Positions 32,964-41,782 are shown, counted from the stretch's first letter. The stretch: 64,000 nucleotides of DNA from VXNE01 sp964518405 (GCA_964518405.1 CAZFGB010000073.1:1-64000), one strand, 5' to 3'. A program made the numbers and translations. Notes: a model not told the origin generated them from the letters alone.

Positions 32964-34517
32964 ATGTACCCGGGACATTGGGCAAAGGTTGTTCCCGACA
33001 AGGCGGCGGTGATCGATAGCGCGACGGGCGCGCGGCGAACTTACGGCGAACTGAATGATCGCTCGAACCAACTGGCCCAGTTCCTGTTCGACAAGGGACT
33101 GCGGCGCGGCGACCACATCTCCATCTTCGCCGAGAACCATCTCTCTTGGTTCGATATCGTCTGGGCCGCGCTGCGGTCAGGGTTGTACCTGACCACCATC
33201 AACCGCTATCTCGCGGATGAAGAGGCCGGCTACATCCTCGACAACTCCGGGTCGCAGGCACTCATTGCCTCCCGCGCCCGCGCGGACGTGGCGGCAAGTC
33301 TCCACAGGTTCGCGCCGGCCTGCCGTACGTGGCTGATGCTCGACGGCGCCGTCGATGGCTACCTGGACTTCGAGCAGACCATCGCGGAATACGCTGCGGA
33401 ACCGCTGGCCGAGGAACCCGCGGGAAGGACCATGCTATACAGTTCCGGCACCACCGGCCGGCCGAAGGGAGTCCTGCGGCCGCTGCCGGACGCGCCCATT
33501 TCGGAGGACGCCGGACCCTTGCGCGCGCTGCTCGCAAAGCTCTGGAGCTTCGACGAAAACACCGTATACCTTTCTCCCGCGCCTCTCTACCACGCTGCGC
33601 CGCTCGGCTTCAGCGCATATACGCAGTCTCTCGGCGGCACTGTCGTGTACATGCCGCGATTCGATGCCGCGCGGGCTCTGCAAGCCATCGAGGACCATGG
33701 GGTGACGCACAGTCAGTGGGTGCCCACGATGTTCTCCCGCATGCTGAAGCTCGATGCGTCCGAGCGCCGGCGCTACGACCTGTCTTCGCACAGGGTAGCG
33801 ATCCATGCTGCCGCGCCCTGCCCGCCAAGGGTCAAGGAACAGATGTTCGAGTGGTGGGGGAAGATCATCCACGAGTACTACGGCGGGACCGAGATCAATG
33901 GATTCACCCATGCGGGGCCGGACGAGTGGCTGCAACACCGCGGCACCGTGGGCAAACCGATCACCGGCGCCATCCGCATCTGCGGCGACGACGGCGCGGA
34001 AGTGCCCGTCGGCGAGACGGGCGTGGTCTATTTCGAGATGCCGGCGACAACGTTCGAATACCTGAACGAGCCCGAAAAGACCCGGGACGCGCAACATGCC
34101 GAACATTCCGACTGGATCACCCTCGGCGATGTCGGCCATGTCGACGCGGACGGTTATCTCTACCTCACCGACCGCGCCACCTACATGATCATTTCCGGCG
34201 GCGTGAACATCTATCCGCAGGAAGTCGAGAACGCGCTGATCCTCCATCCCAAGGTGCTCGACGTCGCCGTCATCGGCGCGCCCGACGAAGAAATGGGCGA
34301 GGAAGTACGAGCGGTCGTGCAACCGGCGGAAGGCGCCGTGCCGGGGTCAGAGCTCGAAGCGGAACTCATCGCCTATGCAAGGGAGAACATCGCGCATTAC
34401 AAGTGTCCCAAAGCCGTCGACTTCCGGGACGAACTGCCCCGGCTGCCCACCGGCAAGCTCTATAAGCGATTCCTGCGAGACGAATACTGGGGCAGACGCG
34501 GGTCGCGCATCGTCTAG
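32964..34517 (+). CDS. AMP-binding acyl-CoA synthetase / CoA ligase
   Basis: The 517-aa protein is an ANL-superfamily enzyme. It has the P-loop-like MLYSSGTTGRPKGVLRPL, HEYYGGTEINGFT, a hinge region ITLGDVGHVDADGYLYLTDRATYMIISGG, and the catalytic Lys in LPTGKLYKRF. It activates a carboxylic acid with ATP to an acyl-AMP, then forms the CoA thioester. The chain length or aromatic nature of the acid cannot be told. It is followed 2 bp later by a ChaC-like gene. Confidence 0.92.
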   Translation: MYPGHWAKVVPDKAAVIDSATGARRTYGELNDRSNQLAQFLFDKGLRRGDHISIFAENHLSWFDIVWAALRSGLYLTTINRYLADEEAGYILDNSGSQALIASRARADVAASLHRFAPACRTWLMLDGAVDGYLDFEQTIAEYAAEPLAEEPAGRTMLYSSGTTGRPKGVLRPLPDAPISEDAGPLRALLAKLWSFDENTVYLSPAPLYHAAPLGFSAYTQSLGGTVVYMPRFDAARALQAIEDHGVTHSQWVPTMFSRMLKLDASERRRYDLSSHRVAIHAAAPCPPRVKEQMFEWWGKIIHEYYGGTEINGFTHAGPDEWLQHRGTVGKPITGAIRICGDDGAEVPVGETGVVYFEMPATTFEYLNEPEKTRDAQHAEHSDWITLGDVGHVDADGYLYLTDRATYMIISGGVNIYPQEVENALILHPKVLDVAVIGAPDEEMGEEVRAVVQPAEGAVPGSELEAELIAYARENIAHYKCPKAVDFRDELPRLPTGKLYKRFLRDEYWGRRGSRIV

Positions 34518-34518
34518 C

Positions 34519-35040
34519 GTGAACACCTCGGAGTGGGTATTCGGCTATGGCTCGCTCATCTGGCGCGCCGACTTCCCCTGGCTGGAACGACAATCCGCGG
34601 CGCTATCCGGTTGGGCACGCAGGTTCTGGCAGGGCTCCCACGACCATCGCGGCGTCCCCGATGCGCCCGGCAGGGTCGTCACGTTGGCGCGGTCGCGGCA
34701 CGAGACATGCGCGGGCGTGGCGTACCGCGTGGAACCGCACGTACTCGACCACCTCGATGACCGGGAGAAGAACGGCTACGACCGCGTTCCGGTCAGCCTG
34801 GCACTCGCCAGTGGCGAAGACGTGGACGGCGTCGTGTATATCGCGCCTATCGACAACTTCGCCTTCTTGGGAGACGCGCCGCTCGAGGAAATGGCGCGTC
34901 ACATCCAGGGTTCGGCGGGACCGAGCGGCAGGAACGCGGATTACTTGCTGGAACTGGCCGCGGCGCTGCGCGACCTGGGCGCCGAGGACCCGCACGTCTT
35001 CGCGCTGGAAGCGGCCGTGCAGGAGGTTCAGCGCCGGTGA
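34519..35040 (+). CDS. ChaC-like gamma-glutamylcyclotransferase
   Basis: The 173-aa protein starts WVFGYGSLIWR, the substrate-binding motif of the ChaC family. It has GWARRFWQGSHDHRG and the conserved acidic residue region LDDREKNGYDR. ChaC enzymes cleave glutathione to 5-oxoproline and Cys-Gly in the cytoplasm. The GTG start 1 bp after the preceding stop is used because the motif begins a few residues later and it lies in the same transcript. Confidence 0.9.
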   Translation: MNTSEWVFGYGSLIWRADFPWLERQSAALSGWARRFWQGSHDHRGVPDAPGRVVTLARSRHETCAGVAYRVEPHVLDHLDDREKNGYDRVPVSLALASGEDVDGVVYIAPIDNFAFLGDAPLEEMARHIQGSAGPSGRNADYLLELAAALRDLGAEDPHVFALEAAVQEVQRR

Positions 35041-35063
35041 ATCTGCGCGATCTCCCGTAGCTG

Positions 35064-35111
35064 TTGGCCATGCGCGTTCAAATGGTACAATAGATTGTAT
35101 CTAATGTACCA
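35064..35111 (+). promoter_or_regulatory. Promoter and operator of the Xre/RES toxin-antitoxin operon
   Basis: TTGGCC (35064-35069) and TACAAT (35086-35091) are spaced 16 bp. An interrupted palindrome runs from TGGTACAATAGAT to ATCTAATGTACCA (35083-35111) and covers the -10 element. Overlap of a dyad with the promoter is typical of autoregulated antitoxin genes. Confidence 0.6.
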
Positions 35112-35121
35112 GAAGTGCAGG

Positions 35122-35538
35122 ATGCCGCGACGAGAACCAAACAAACCGGGTGTACTTGTGTCACTTGAGCAACCTACGCTGTCCGAAATACGAGACGGCG
35201 TACCGGCGAGCTTTCTGGACGATCTGAAGAACACCCTGGAAATGACCGAGACGCAGCTCGCAAGGGCCGTCGGTGTCGCGCGTCAGACCCTGGTTCGACG
35301 GCGCAAGAGCCGGGGAGTCTTGCCCGTGGCAGAGGCCGACAGGGCTGCCATGCTCGCAAGGGTGTTCAACATGGCGCTTTCCTACTTCGACCACAACCGG
35401 GAACACGCGCTTGGTTGGCTCAAGCATCCCAACCCCGCTCTAGGAGGCGAAACGCCGCTTGAACGCGCAGACACAGCCATCGGCAACGAGGATGTGATTG
35501 ACCTTATCGGCCGCATGGAGCACGGAATACCGACATGA
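35122..35538 (+). CDS. Xre/MbcA/ParS-type antitoxin (DUF2384)
   Basis: The 138-aa protein has an N-terminal helix-turn-helix (FLDDLKNTLEMTETQLARAVGVARQTLVRRR) and a C-terminal DUF2384 region (ALGWLKHPNPALGGETPLERADT...EDVIDLIGRMEHG) that grips RES toxins. It neutralises and represses with the following RES gene. Several starts are possible (TTG 35095, ATG 35104, ATG 35122). The last has an AGAAG six bases upstream and lies outside the operator, so it is preferred. Confidence 0.88.
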   Translation: MPRREPNKPGVLVSLEQPTLSEIRDGVPASFLDDLKNTLEMTETQLARAVGVARQTLVRRRKSRGVLPVAEADRAAMLARVFNMALSYFDHNREHALGWLKHPNPALGGETPLERADTAIGNEDVIDLIGRMEHGIPT

Positions 35539-35676
35539 AGGTGCCCCACGGCCCAGCTCGTCGACCATGGTAGGGCCCCGCGGCCGCAGCCTTCGGCTTC
35601 GCCCATGGCCGGGCCCGGAGTGTCGATCATGCAACAACCGCCCCCGGTCGCTGGCGCTCCCGGAGGCGTTTGTTCC
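35539..35676. repeat. GC-rich palindromic insertion between antitoxin and toxin
   Basis: The antitoxin stop overlaps a vestigial ATGAAGGT at 35535, while the real toxin start ATGAAAGT is 142 bp later. The intervening stretch is very GC-rich and partly self-complementary (GGGCCCC, GCGGCCGC, GGGCCC; repeated GTCGA/TCGAT with CATG). It looks like a small inserted repetitive element that pushed the toxin away from its partner. No gene is present in it. Confidence 0.5.
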
Positions 35677-36129
35677 ATGAAAGTTTGGCGAATCGCCAAG
35701 TTCGAGCGTGCGCGCAGCGTCGAGGATATGCTGAACGGCGAAGGCGCCTCCCGGTACGGTGGCCGATGGAACCCCAAGGGAATCCCCGCCGTGTACTGCA
35801 GCGAGAACTCGTCGCTGGCAGCACTGGAAATCCTCGCCAATCTTGCAAGCCCTTCGACGTTCCCGAACCACCGCATCCTGGACCTCGAAGTTCCCGATGA
35901 CGCGATAACCGTGGTTTCGGCCTCCACCGGCGACACCCGGCAGATCGGTGCCGAAATGTTTCGGACGCACCTGGCGATCATGGCACCAAGCTCGGTGAAC
36001 CCGTTGGAACGCAACGTCGTAATCAATCCCGTCCACGCGGACTTCGACAAGGTTGTTCCCGGCAGGATCCGGGCTTTCGAGTTCGACCGCCGACTCTCGA
36101 GTCAGGGCAACCCCCAAGCGCCGGACTGA
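35677..36129 (+). CDS. RES-domain toxin
   Basis: The 150-aa protein has RES features: an early Arg (VWRIAKFER), GEGASRYGGRWNPKGIPAVYCSENSSLAALEIL (the RES core with Arg, Tyr and Ser/Glu) and the C-terminal NPLERNVVINPVHADF. RES toxins degrade NAD+ or modify targets by ADP-ribosyl chemistry, and are held by a DUF2384 antitoxin. Start ATG 35677 follows GGAGG by about 10 nt. The distance from its antitoxin (138 bp) is unusual. Confidence 0.88.
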   Translation: MKVWRIAKFERARSVEDMLNGEGASRYGGRWNPKGIPAVYCSENSSLAALEILANLASPSTFPNHRILDLEVPDDAITVVSASTGDTRQIGAEMFRTHLAIMAPSSVNPLERNVVINPVHADFDKVVPGRIRAFEFDRRLSSQGNPQAPD

Positions 36130-36148
36130 AGCCGCCATCAGTCGGGTT

Positions 36149-37456
36149 TCACTCCGACTGCAGCGCGGCCACCGGGTCCATGCGCGCCGCAGAGAGCGCC
36201 GGATAGACGCCGAACCCCACTGCTATCCCCACGCAGACGATGACCGCCAGCGCGATGGTCGGCAACGACCAGGCGACCGCCCAGCCCGCGAAAGCAGCGA
36301 TGACATAGGCGATGACCACGCCCAGGACCACGCCGGCGGCCGCGCCCAACAGCGCGATCACGGCGGTCTCGACCAGGAACTGCCGCACCACGTCAGTCTC
36401 GCGCGCCCCGATCGCGCGCAGCAGGCCGATCTCCGAACGGCGTTCCATCACGCTCGCCAGCATGATGTTCATGATGCCGATGCCGCCCACCAGGAGAGAA
36501 ATGCCGGCGACGGCCGACATGACGATGGTGAATATCCACTGCGTCTGTTTCTGCTGCGCCAGGAGCCTCGCGGGAATGGTCATCCGCGTGTCCTTCTGAC
36601 CGCCGTGGCGCCGGTCCAGCAGATGCTGCACGGCCGCCGCGGCCACCGCCGGAGAAACTTCATCCGCCACCTGTATCTTCAACGCGCTGAGTTCGGCCTC
36701 CATGAACCCCAAGCGCAAACGACGCAAGCCTGTCTGCAGCGGGACGTAGACGCGGTCGTTTTCCCCGCCGACCTCGCGGCCCTGAAACTCGCCGTCGGGC
36801 AGCTGTCGATCCCGCAGGACGGCCACGACCTCGAGCCACAGGTGGTTGACCTTGACGGGACCGCCCAGGGCACCGCCCCTGGGAAACAGTTCGTTCGCGA
36901 CGCTGCCGCCCAGCACGGCCACTTGCGCGAAACGCGCATCGTCCGACGAGTCGAACAGAACGCCTTCTCCCGCATCGAGCTGCGTCATGCCGAAATAGGA
37001 GGGGCTCACGGCCCAGGCTTCGGCGTCACTTTGTCCCTGGTGGGAGAACAGGTCCCACACGCTGATGCTGCGAACGCCCGCCCAGTCCTCCACGAAGGGC
37101 AACGTATCCGACATGGCGAGAGCGTCCGCCACCGAGAGTCCCGCCGAGTGCTTTCGCGTGTCCCGCTTCGACTCCCCCCAGGGATCGTTCGCTTCGACGA
37201 TCAGGTTCCTCACTCCCATCCCCTCGATCATCGAGAGCGCCTCCCGTCGTCCCCCTTCGCTGACCGCGATCATGGCGATTACGGCGCCGACGCCGAAGAT
37301 CATCCCGAGCAGCGTCAGCGCCGAGCGCAACCTGTGGTGGGCCAGTTGCCCGAGCGCCTGCCGGACATCGGGCCGCAACCGCCTGCCTGTCGCCGCGATG
37401 GATCGGCGGGAGATTTCGATCCACCGGATCGCCGCGCGGGCGTATCGCTCGATCAT
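36149..37456 (-). CDS. MacB/FtsX-type permease of a second export operon
   Basis: The 435-aa protein has an N-terminal helix (RSALTLLGMIFGVGAVIAMIAVSEGGRR), a periplasmic domain, and a C-terminal FtsX part (GISLLVGGIGIMNIMLASVMERRSEIGLLRAIGARE) ending AARMDPVAALQSE. It matches MacB/YknZ-like mechanotransmission permeases. A TTG at 37459 or ATG at 37456 can start it; the ATG gives a TGATG overlap with the preceding gene and is preferred. It is the last gene of a five-gene minus-strand operon. Confidence 0.9.
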   Translation of the reverse strand: MIERYARAAIRWIEISRRSIAATGRRLRPDVRQALGQLAHHRLRSALTLLGMIFGVGAVIAMIAVSEGGRREALSMIEGMGVRNLIVEANDPWGESKRDTRKHSAGLSVADALAMSDTLPFVEDWAGVRSISVWDLFSHQGQSDAEAWAVSPSYFGMTQLDAGEGVLFDSSDDARFAQVAVLGGSVANELFPRGGALGGPVKVNHLWLEVVAVLRDRQLPDGEFQGREVGGENDRVYVPLQTGLRRLRLGFMEAELSALKIQVADEVSPAVAAAAVQHLLDRRHGGQKDTRMTIPARLLAQQKQTQWIFTIVMSAVAGISLLVGGIGIMNIMLASVMERRSEIGLLRAIGARETDVVRQFLVETAVIALLGAAAGVVLGVVIAYVIAAFAGWAVAWSLPTIALAVIVCVGIAVGFGVYPALSAARMDPVAALQSE

Positions 37457-38679
37457 CAACTTGCGCTTCGCGGGGCCGACACGGCTACCCGCTCGCCCGC
37501 CGCGAGTCCCCGGGTGACTTCCACCAGCGTCGGGCTGCGATGTCCGAGGTCGATCTGTCTCGGGTATGGCGCCCCCTGCTCCAGCACGTAGATGAAGGCC
37601 TGGTCCTGTTCAAAGAACACGGACTGCTGCGGCAACAGGAACGCGTCCCGGACCGCGCCGGTCGTCACGGTCGCCGTCAGGCTGCTGCCTACGCGCATCA
37701 CCTCCGGGTCCACGCGGTCGATTTCCGCTTCGACAACGAAATACTTCTGCGGATCGCTGCGGTCCCGGGGAACGGCGACGGGCGAAACGCTGGAAACGCG
37801 GGCGGAGAAATCATGCTCGACTTCACTGTCGATGCGCAGCGCGACAGGCTGACCCGGTTCGATCCCCACCGCATCGACTTCGGGCACGTATATCCTCGCC
37901 CTGACCTTGCCGCGTATCGGCAGCAGCCCCACCGCCCGGCCCGGGTACACGGTCTGTCCCTTGGAGAGCTTTCGGCCCCAGGGCGTGCGCGCGTAAACGA
38001 ACGTCCCGTCGGCCGGACTGTGCAACTCCATCTGGGCCAGCGCCGAGTCCTGCTTGGCGAGCTTGTCCTGACTCGCGTCGCGGCCGCTCTCGATGCGGCG
38101 CTGCTCGGCGAAGGAACGCTGGCCGTGCGTGATCGCCTGCCATGCGTAGTACGCCTCCTCGACGCCCAGGTAGGCAAGGTCTCCCAAGGCATCGATGTAT
38201 TCGTTGCGGCTCATCAGCCGGGGATCTATCGTCACATACGTTTGGGCAATATCGGTCTCGTCCTCGACGCGCTCCGTTTCGTGGCCGATACGCGTGCGGT
38301 CGATGGCGCTCCGGCGAGCATGGCCGTCGATCTGCAGATCGCTGTTCACGACTTCCAGCACGCTGAGCTCGCGCTGCACCAGCACTTCGCTGTCGTCGAA
38401 CCGCACCACGACCTGTCCCTTCCTGACCTCCGAATACTCCGGCACCATCCAGGTGATGTTGAAACGCATGTCGATGTCGCTCGGCATGCGGATGGCAACG
38501 GACTCGGACGGGACCAGTTCTCCTCTCGCGCGCACGACGAACGTATGGTCCTGCGCGGTCGCCGTAATAGTCGGCAGGCGGGACGACGGGTCCCCGCAAC
38601 CCGCCGCCGCCGCCGCGAGAAACAGCAACCGCCGCCATGGCCGCGCCTGTCGGCGAGGCGGCATGCGGCGAGGCGGCAT
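37456..38679 (-). CDS. Periplasmic adaptor lipoprotein (HlyD/MFP type)
   Basis: The 407-aa protein begins with a basic stretch and a lipobox-like LLFLAAAAAGCGD, so it is probably a lipid-anchored periplasmic protein. Motifs LVPSESVAIRMP, SPADGTFVYARTPWGRKLSKGQTVYPG, IYVPEVDAVGIEPGQPVALRID and the C-terminal GAPYPRQIDLGHRSPTLVEVTRGLAAGERVAVS are those of membrane fusion proteins. The central helical hairpin region is short. ATG 38679 has a GGAG ribosome binding site; a GTG 38700 overlapping the previous stop is the alternative. It is the third of three adaptors in the operon. Confidence 0.85.
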   Translation of the reverse strand: MPPRRMPPRRQARPWRRLLFLAAAAAGCGDPSSRLPTITATAQDHTFVVRARGELVPSESVAIRMPSDIDMRFNITWMVPEYSEVRKGQVVVRFDDSEVLVQRELSVLEVVNSDLQIDGHARRSAIDRTRIGHETERVEDETDIAQTYVTIDPRLMSRNEYIDALGDLAYLGVEEAYYAWQAITHGQRSFAEQRRIESGRDASQDKLAKQDSALAQMELHSPADGTFVYARTPWGRKLSKGQTVYPGRAVGLLPIRGKVRARIYVPEVDAVGIEPGQPVALRIDSEVEHDFSARVSSVSPVAVPRDRSDPQKYFVVEAEIDRVDPEVMRVGSSLTATVTTGAVRDAFLLPQQSVFFEQDQAFIYVLEQGAPYPRQIDLGHRSPTLVEVTRGLAAGERVAVSAPRSAS

Positions 38680-38696
38680 GGGCCATACTCCAGCAC

Positions 38697-39851
38697 TCAC
38701 AGGCGCACCATATCCCCTTCTTTCAGGCCGCCTTCCACGATGAACATGTCCGCGCTGCGCTCGCCGAGCAGGACCGGCCGCCAGCCTTGCCGTCTCAGTA
38801 CGACGCCGGGCAATCCCGAGCGGTAGACGAGCGCCGATGCCGGGATGGCCAACGCTTCCTTCAACACCGACAGTTCCACCTCGATCTGCACCGACATGCC
38901 GAGCCTGAGCACGCGCGGCTGGCCGGGATCGATCTCCACGGTGATGTCCCGCACCATGGAATCGGAATAGCGAGAGCGGCGGCGAACGGTGTTGGCCACC
39001 CGGCTGACGCGACCGACCAGGTCCGCCTCCCCGCCCGAATCGATGGCGACGCTCACGCGCTGGCCCAGGGCGAGCCGCGCCGCGGCATGCTCGTGAATCT
39101 CCGCCTGCACGGCCAGTCGGCTGTCGTCCGCGAGCCGCACCACCACCAGTCCGGGGTGCACGGTGGCGTTGACGTCCACCTTGTTGCCCGCGTTGTCCGT
39201 GCCGAGCACCACCAGTCCAGATCTCGGCGCCCTGATCGTGAACGACGCGAATTCCTTTTCGACCGACGCAAGCTTCACCGCCAACTGGCGCACGCCGATC
39301 TCGAGTTCCTGCCGCCTCGCCTCCCTCAGCCGAAGGCTCAATGCTTGGCGTTCCCGCGCCCGCCGCATGAGAAGGTTGGCGATGCGTTTCTCCTCGACAA
39401 GTTTTCGGTACTCGATCCCGGGAATCAGTTCCTCCGGCTGTTCCGCCTTCCGATCCGCCTTCCTGGCCTCGCTCTCCGCCGCCGCCAGGGCCACCCTTTC
39501 GTCCTCGATCTCCTGTCTCTGCCTCTCGTCCAGGGACAGGAGTTCGTTCCGCCGCTGGACCAATTGCCCGGACACGCGAGTCAAGTCGTCGTCCAGGTTG
39601 CTGCTGTCGAACCGGACAAGCAGGTCGCCCTCGCCGACCCTTTGACCCTCCTGCGCCAGTTCGGCGATGGTCGTCTGCCAGTTGCCGCTCGGCGGCGGTC
39701 CGAAGCGCAGCACGTCGGTGGATACGACGATGCCGCTGGTGGCGACCGTAACCGGACGATCCGCCAGGTGCACCTCGAAAAGCTGTTCGGCGGCGGCCGT
39801 GAACGGAGCGAGCAGCAAATGAACCAGTACGGCAAAGGCAGGTCTTTTCAT
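38697..39851 (-). CDS. Periplasmic adaptor protein (HlyD/MFP type), second copy
   Basis: The 384-aa protein has a signal peptide (FAVLVHLLLAPFTAAA). A barrel-sandwich pair is split by a long coiled coil (residues about 90-190, rich in Glu/Arg/Leu), then FTIRAPRSGLVVLGTDNAG, RLGMSVQIEVELSVLKEALAIPASALVYRS and GLKEGDMVRL. It starts with an ATGA overlap with the upstream gene. It would link the inner-membrane permease to an outer membrane duct, but no TolC is in this operon. Confidence 0.87.
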   Translation of the reverse strand: MKRPAFAVLVHLLLAPFTAAAEQLFEVHLADRPVTVATSGIVVSTDVLRFGPPPSGNWQTTIAELAQEGQRVGEGDLLVRFDSSNLDDDLTRVSGQLVQRRNELLSLDERQRQEIEDERVALAAAESEARKADRKAEQPEELIPGIEYRKLVEEKRIANLLMRRARERQALSLRLREARRQELEIGVRQLAVKLASVEKEFASFTIRAPRSGLVVLGTDNAGNKVDVNATVHPGLVVVRLADDSRLAVQAEIHEHAAARLALGQRVSVAIDSGGEADLVGRVSRVANTVRRRSRYSDSMVRDITVEIDPGQPRVLRLGMSVQIEVELSVLKEALAIPASALVYRSGLPGVVLRRQGWRPVLLGERSADMFIVEGGLKEGDMVRL

Positions 39852-40843
39852 TGGTCGAGTTCCGCCATGACGGACATTCCCGGCATGAACACCTTCGGCA
39901 TGCCCTCGACCGGCACGGCGGTGACGTCGAAGTAGCCGCCCCGGCTCCAGGCCTCCCGCTCCGTCGCCTGGTTGGAGGTCCAATCCACGGTGGCGGCGAC
40001 GGAAGGCATCGGGATCGCATCGGCCACGACGATGATCCTCGCGCCCACGGGCAGCTTCAATATGTCCGCCTCGTGCACCTGGAACCGGAACCGGAGGTCT
40101 TCGCGGCTGGCGACGTGCGCGATGGGAGAGCCGCTGGAAAGGGTATCTCCGGGGAAGGCCTTGCGTCCCGTGAACTCGCTCTCGGCATAGATCAGGAAGC
40201 CCGCCTTGGTCGCATGCACCCGCGTCCGTTCGAGCGCATCGCGCATCCGCGCCGCCTCCAGATCGGCTCTCGCGACCGCCAGCTTCATCGACTCCTGCGC
40301 GCCGTCGTTCTCCGCTTTCTTGTCGGCGAGTTCGGCCTGCGCGCGCTCCAGCGCCTGTTCGGCCGTGGCCAGGGTCAACTGCGCGCGGGAATGGATCAGC
40401 CGCGAAGTCGCGGTCGGCGGCACTTCGGCGTCGATCCGCGCGAGCCGCACCGCCGACTCCGCCTGGAGGACCGCCGTCTCCGCGTCCATGACCGCGAGAT
40501 CCAGCTCAGCCTGGCGCCGTTCGTTCTCCTGCCGCTTTCCCTCGAGGTCGATGATCGCCTGCTCTTCCAGCGCGATCAGGCGCCCGGGATCGAGCCTGAC
40601 GATCAGGTCCCCCGCGGACACGGTGCTGCCTTCCGGCGCCATCCATTCGATGCTTCTCTGCCACGCGCCCGGCAGGCGGGGCATCTCCACGGTCTGCGCC
40701 TGGCCGTCTTCGACCACTCCCGTCAAATAGGGCGGCGCGGCGCCCGCGGGCGCAATCCACAGCATCAGCGCCGGGAGCAGGAAAGCGCCGCGCCGCCCGG
40801 CGGGACGTCCCGCCCGGAGGCTCTCAGTTTCGCGCGCGATCAT
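39848..40843 (-). CDS. Periplasmic adaptor protein (HlyD/MFP type), first copy
   Basis: The 331-aa protein has a signal-like GAFLLPALMLWIAPAGAA, lipoyl-type SIEWMAPEGSTVSAGDLIVRLD, a long alpha hairpin (about residues 75-200), TKAGFLIYAESEFTGRKAFPGDTL and a final barrel. The start chosen (MIARETES, 40843) overlaps the ATPase gene by 20 bp. Longer upstream starts are internal to that gene. It precedes two more adaptors on one transcript. Confidence 0.83.
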   Translation of the reverse strand: MIARETESLRAGRPAGRRGAFLLPALMLWIAPAGAAPPYLTGVVEDGQAQTVEMPRLPGAWQRSIEWMAPEGSTVSAGDLIVRLDPGRLIALEEQAIIDLEGKRQENERRQAELDLAVMDAETAVLQAESAVRLARIDAEVPPTATSRLIHSRAQLTLATAEQALERAQAELADKKAENDGAQESMKLAVARADLEAARMRDALERTRVHATKAGFLIYAESEFTGRKAFPGDTLSSGSPIAHVASREDLRFRFQVHEADILKLPVGARIIVVADAIPMPSVAATVDWTSNQATEREAWSRGGYFDVTAVPVEGMPKVFMPGMSVMAELDQ

Positions 40844-41549
40844 GTTCCACCTTACCGTCGCGCATGTGCACGACGCGCCGGGCATGGGCGGCAATCTCTT
40901 CTTCATGGGTGACCATCAGGATCGTCTGGCCTTCCCGGCTGAACTCGCCGAAAAGCGCCATGAGGTCCTGGGAAGTTCTCGAATCCAGGTTGCCCGTCGG
41001 CTCGTCCGCGAGCAATAGCGAAGGACCCGCCACCAGCGCGCGCGCGATCGCGACGCGCTGGCGTTGACCGCCGGAGAGCTGGTTCGGACGATGATGCATC
41101 CAGTCGCGCAGCCCCAGGCGGTCCAGCAGTTCCGGGCCCCGGCGCCGCGCTTCTTCCTGCGCATCGTCGTCCTGCGCGAACCTGAGCGGCAGCAGGACGT
41201 TTTCGAGCGCGGTCATTCGCGGCAAAAGGTGGAAACTCTGAAAGACAAAACCGATATAGCGATTGCGCAGACCTGAAAGCTGCTCATCGTTCATGCTGGA
41301 CACCGGTTGACCGAGCAATCGGTACTCGCCGAGGTCGGGTCTGTCCAGGCACCCAAGTATGTTCATCAGGGTCGACTTGCCGGAACCCGACGGCCCCATC
41401 ACGGCTACGAAATCACCGCTTTCGACCTCGATGTCGACGTGATCGAGCGCATTCACCCGAGCCTCGCCCACGTGGAAGATGCGGCACAGACGGGATGTCG
41501 AAATGACGCTGGCCACCTGAGAATGAACGCCGTTCCCTAGCCCGGACAT
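40824..41549 (-). CDS. MacB/LolD-type ABC transporter ATP-binding protein
   Basis: The 241-aa ATPase has Walker A (GPSGSGKST), FVFQSFHLLPRMTALEN, signature LSGGQRQR, Walker B (LLLADEPTGNLD) and a switch His in VTHEEE. It is the first gene of the five-gene operon ATPase, adaptor, adaptor, adaptor-lipoprotein, permease. The start is the Met at 41549; longer readings upstream would enter the leader with the inverted repeat. Confidence 0.92.
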   Translation of the reverse strand: MSGLGNGVHSQVASVISTSRLCRIFHVGEARVNALDHVDIEVESGDFVAVMGPSGSGKSTLMNILGCLDRPDLGEYRLLGQPVSSMNDEQLSGLRNRYIGFVFQSFHLLPRMTALENVLLPLRFAQDDDAQEEARRRGPELLDRLGLRDWMHHRPNQLSGGQRQRVAIARALVAGPSLLLADEPTGNLDSRTSQDLMALFGEFSREGQTILMVTHEEEIAAHARRVVHMRDGKVEHDRARN

Positions 41550-41580
41550 TGCATCAAGGGCCGCGATGATCGCGCAGGAT

Positions 41581-41662
41581 TTTTTTCGCGTGCGGGTGCT
41601 CGGGAGCGGAAGCATAGCTGCCGCTTATGGTGGAGCGACCATGTGCCCGCACGCGGAAAAAA
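41581..41662. repeat. Long inverted repeat in the leader of the export operon
   Basis: TTTTTTCGCGTGCGGG (41581-41596) pairs with CCCGCACGCGGAAAAAA (41646-41662) with a single bulged G, enclosing 49 bases. The enclosed stretch contains AGCGG/CCGCT arms. The A/T runs are on the outside of the stem, so this is not a terminator for either strand. It lies about 30 bp upstream of the ATPase start, so it is either a leader RNA structure of that operon or a remnant of a small mobile element. Confidence 0.5.
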
Positions 41663-41782
41663 GACAAGCGAGGGCGCGGCCAGCGCAATTTGTTTCCGGG
41701 AGGAACTCAGGAAAATGTACATGACCTATTGAAACAAAGTAATTTCAAATCAAGGAACAAGCGGCTTGGTGCAATATTCGGG

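Noticed and set aside
31071..33140. 689-codon minus-strand open frame opposite the SulP gene
   Set aside because: It is antisense to a clear SulP transporter, is dominated by Arg, Asp, Gly and His, and has no recognisable motif. Such frames are common in GC-rich DNA.
37456..40020. An 854-codon minus-strand open frame running across two adaptor genes
   Set aside because: Only its last 407 codons encode an adaptor with a lipobox and ribosome binding site. The first part is the other frame of the preceding adaptor and has Arg/Gly-rich, non-protein-like composition.
41581..41662. Bidirectional Rho-independent terminator
   Set aside because: T and A runs lie on the outside in the wrong order: on both strands the stem is followed by A, not T.
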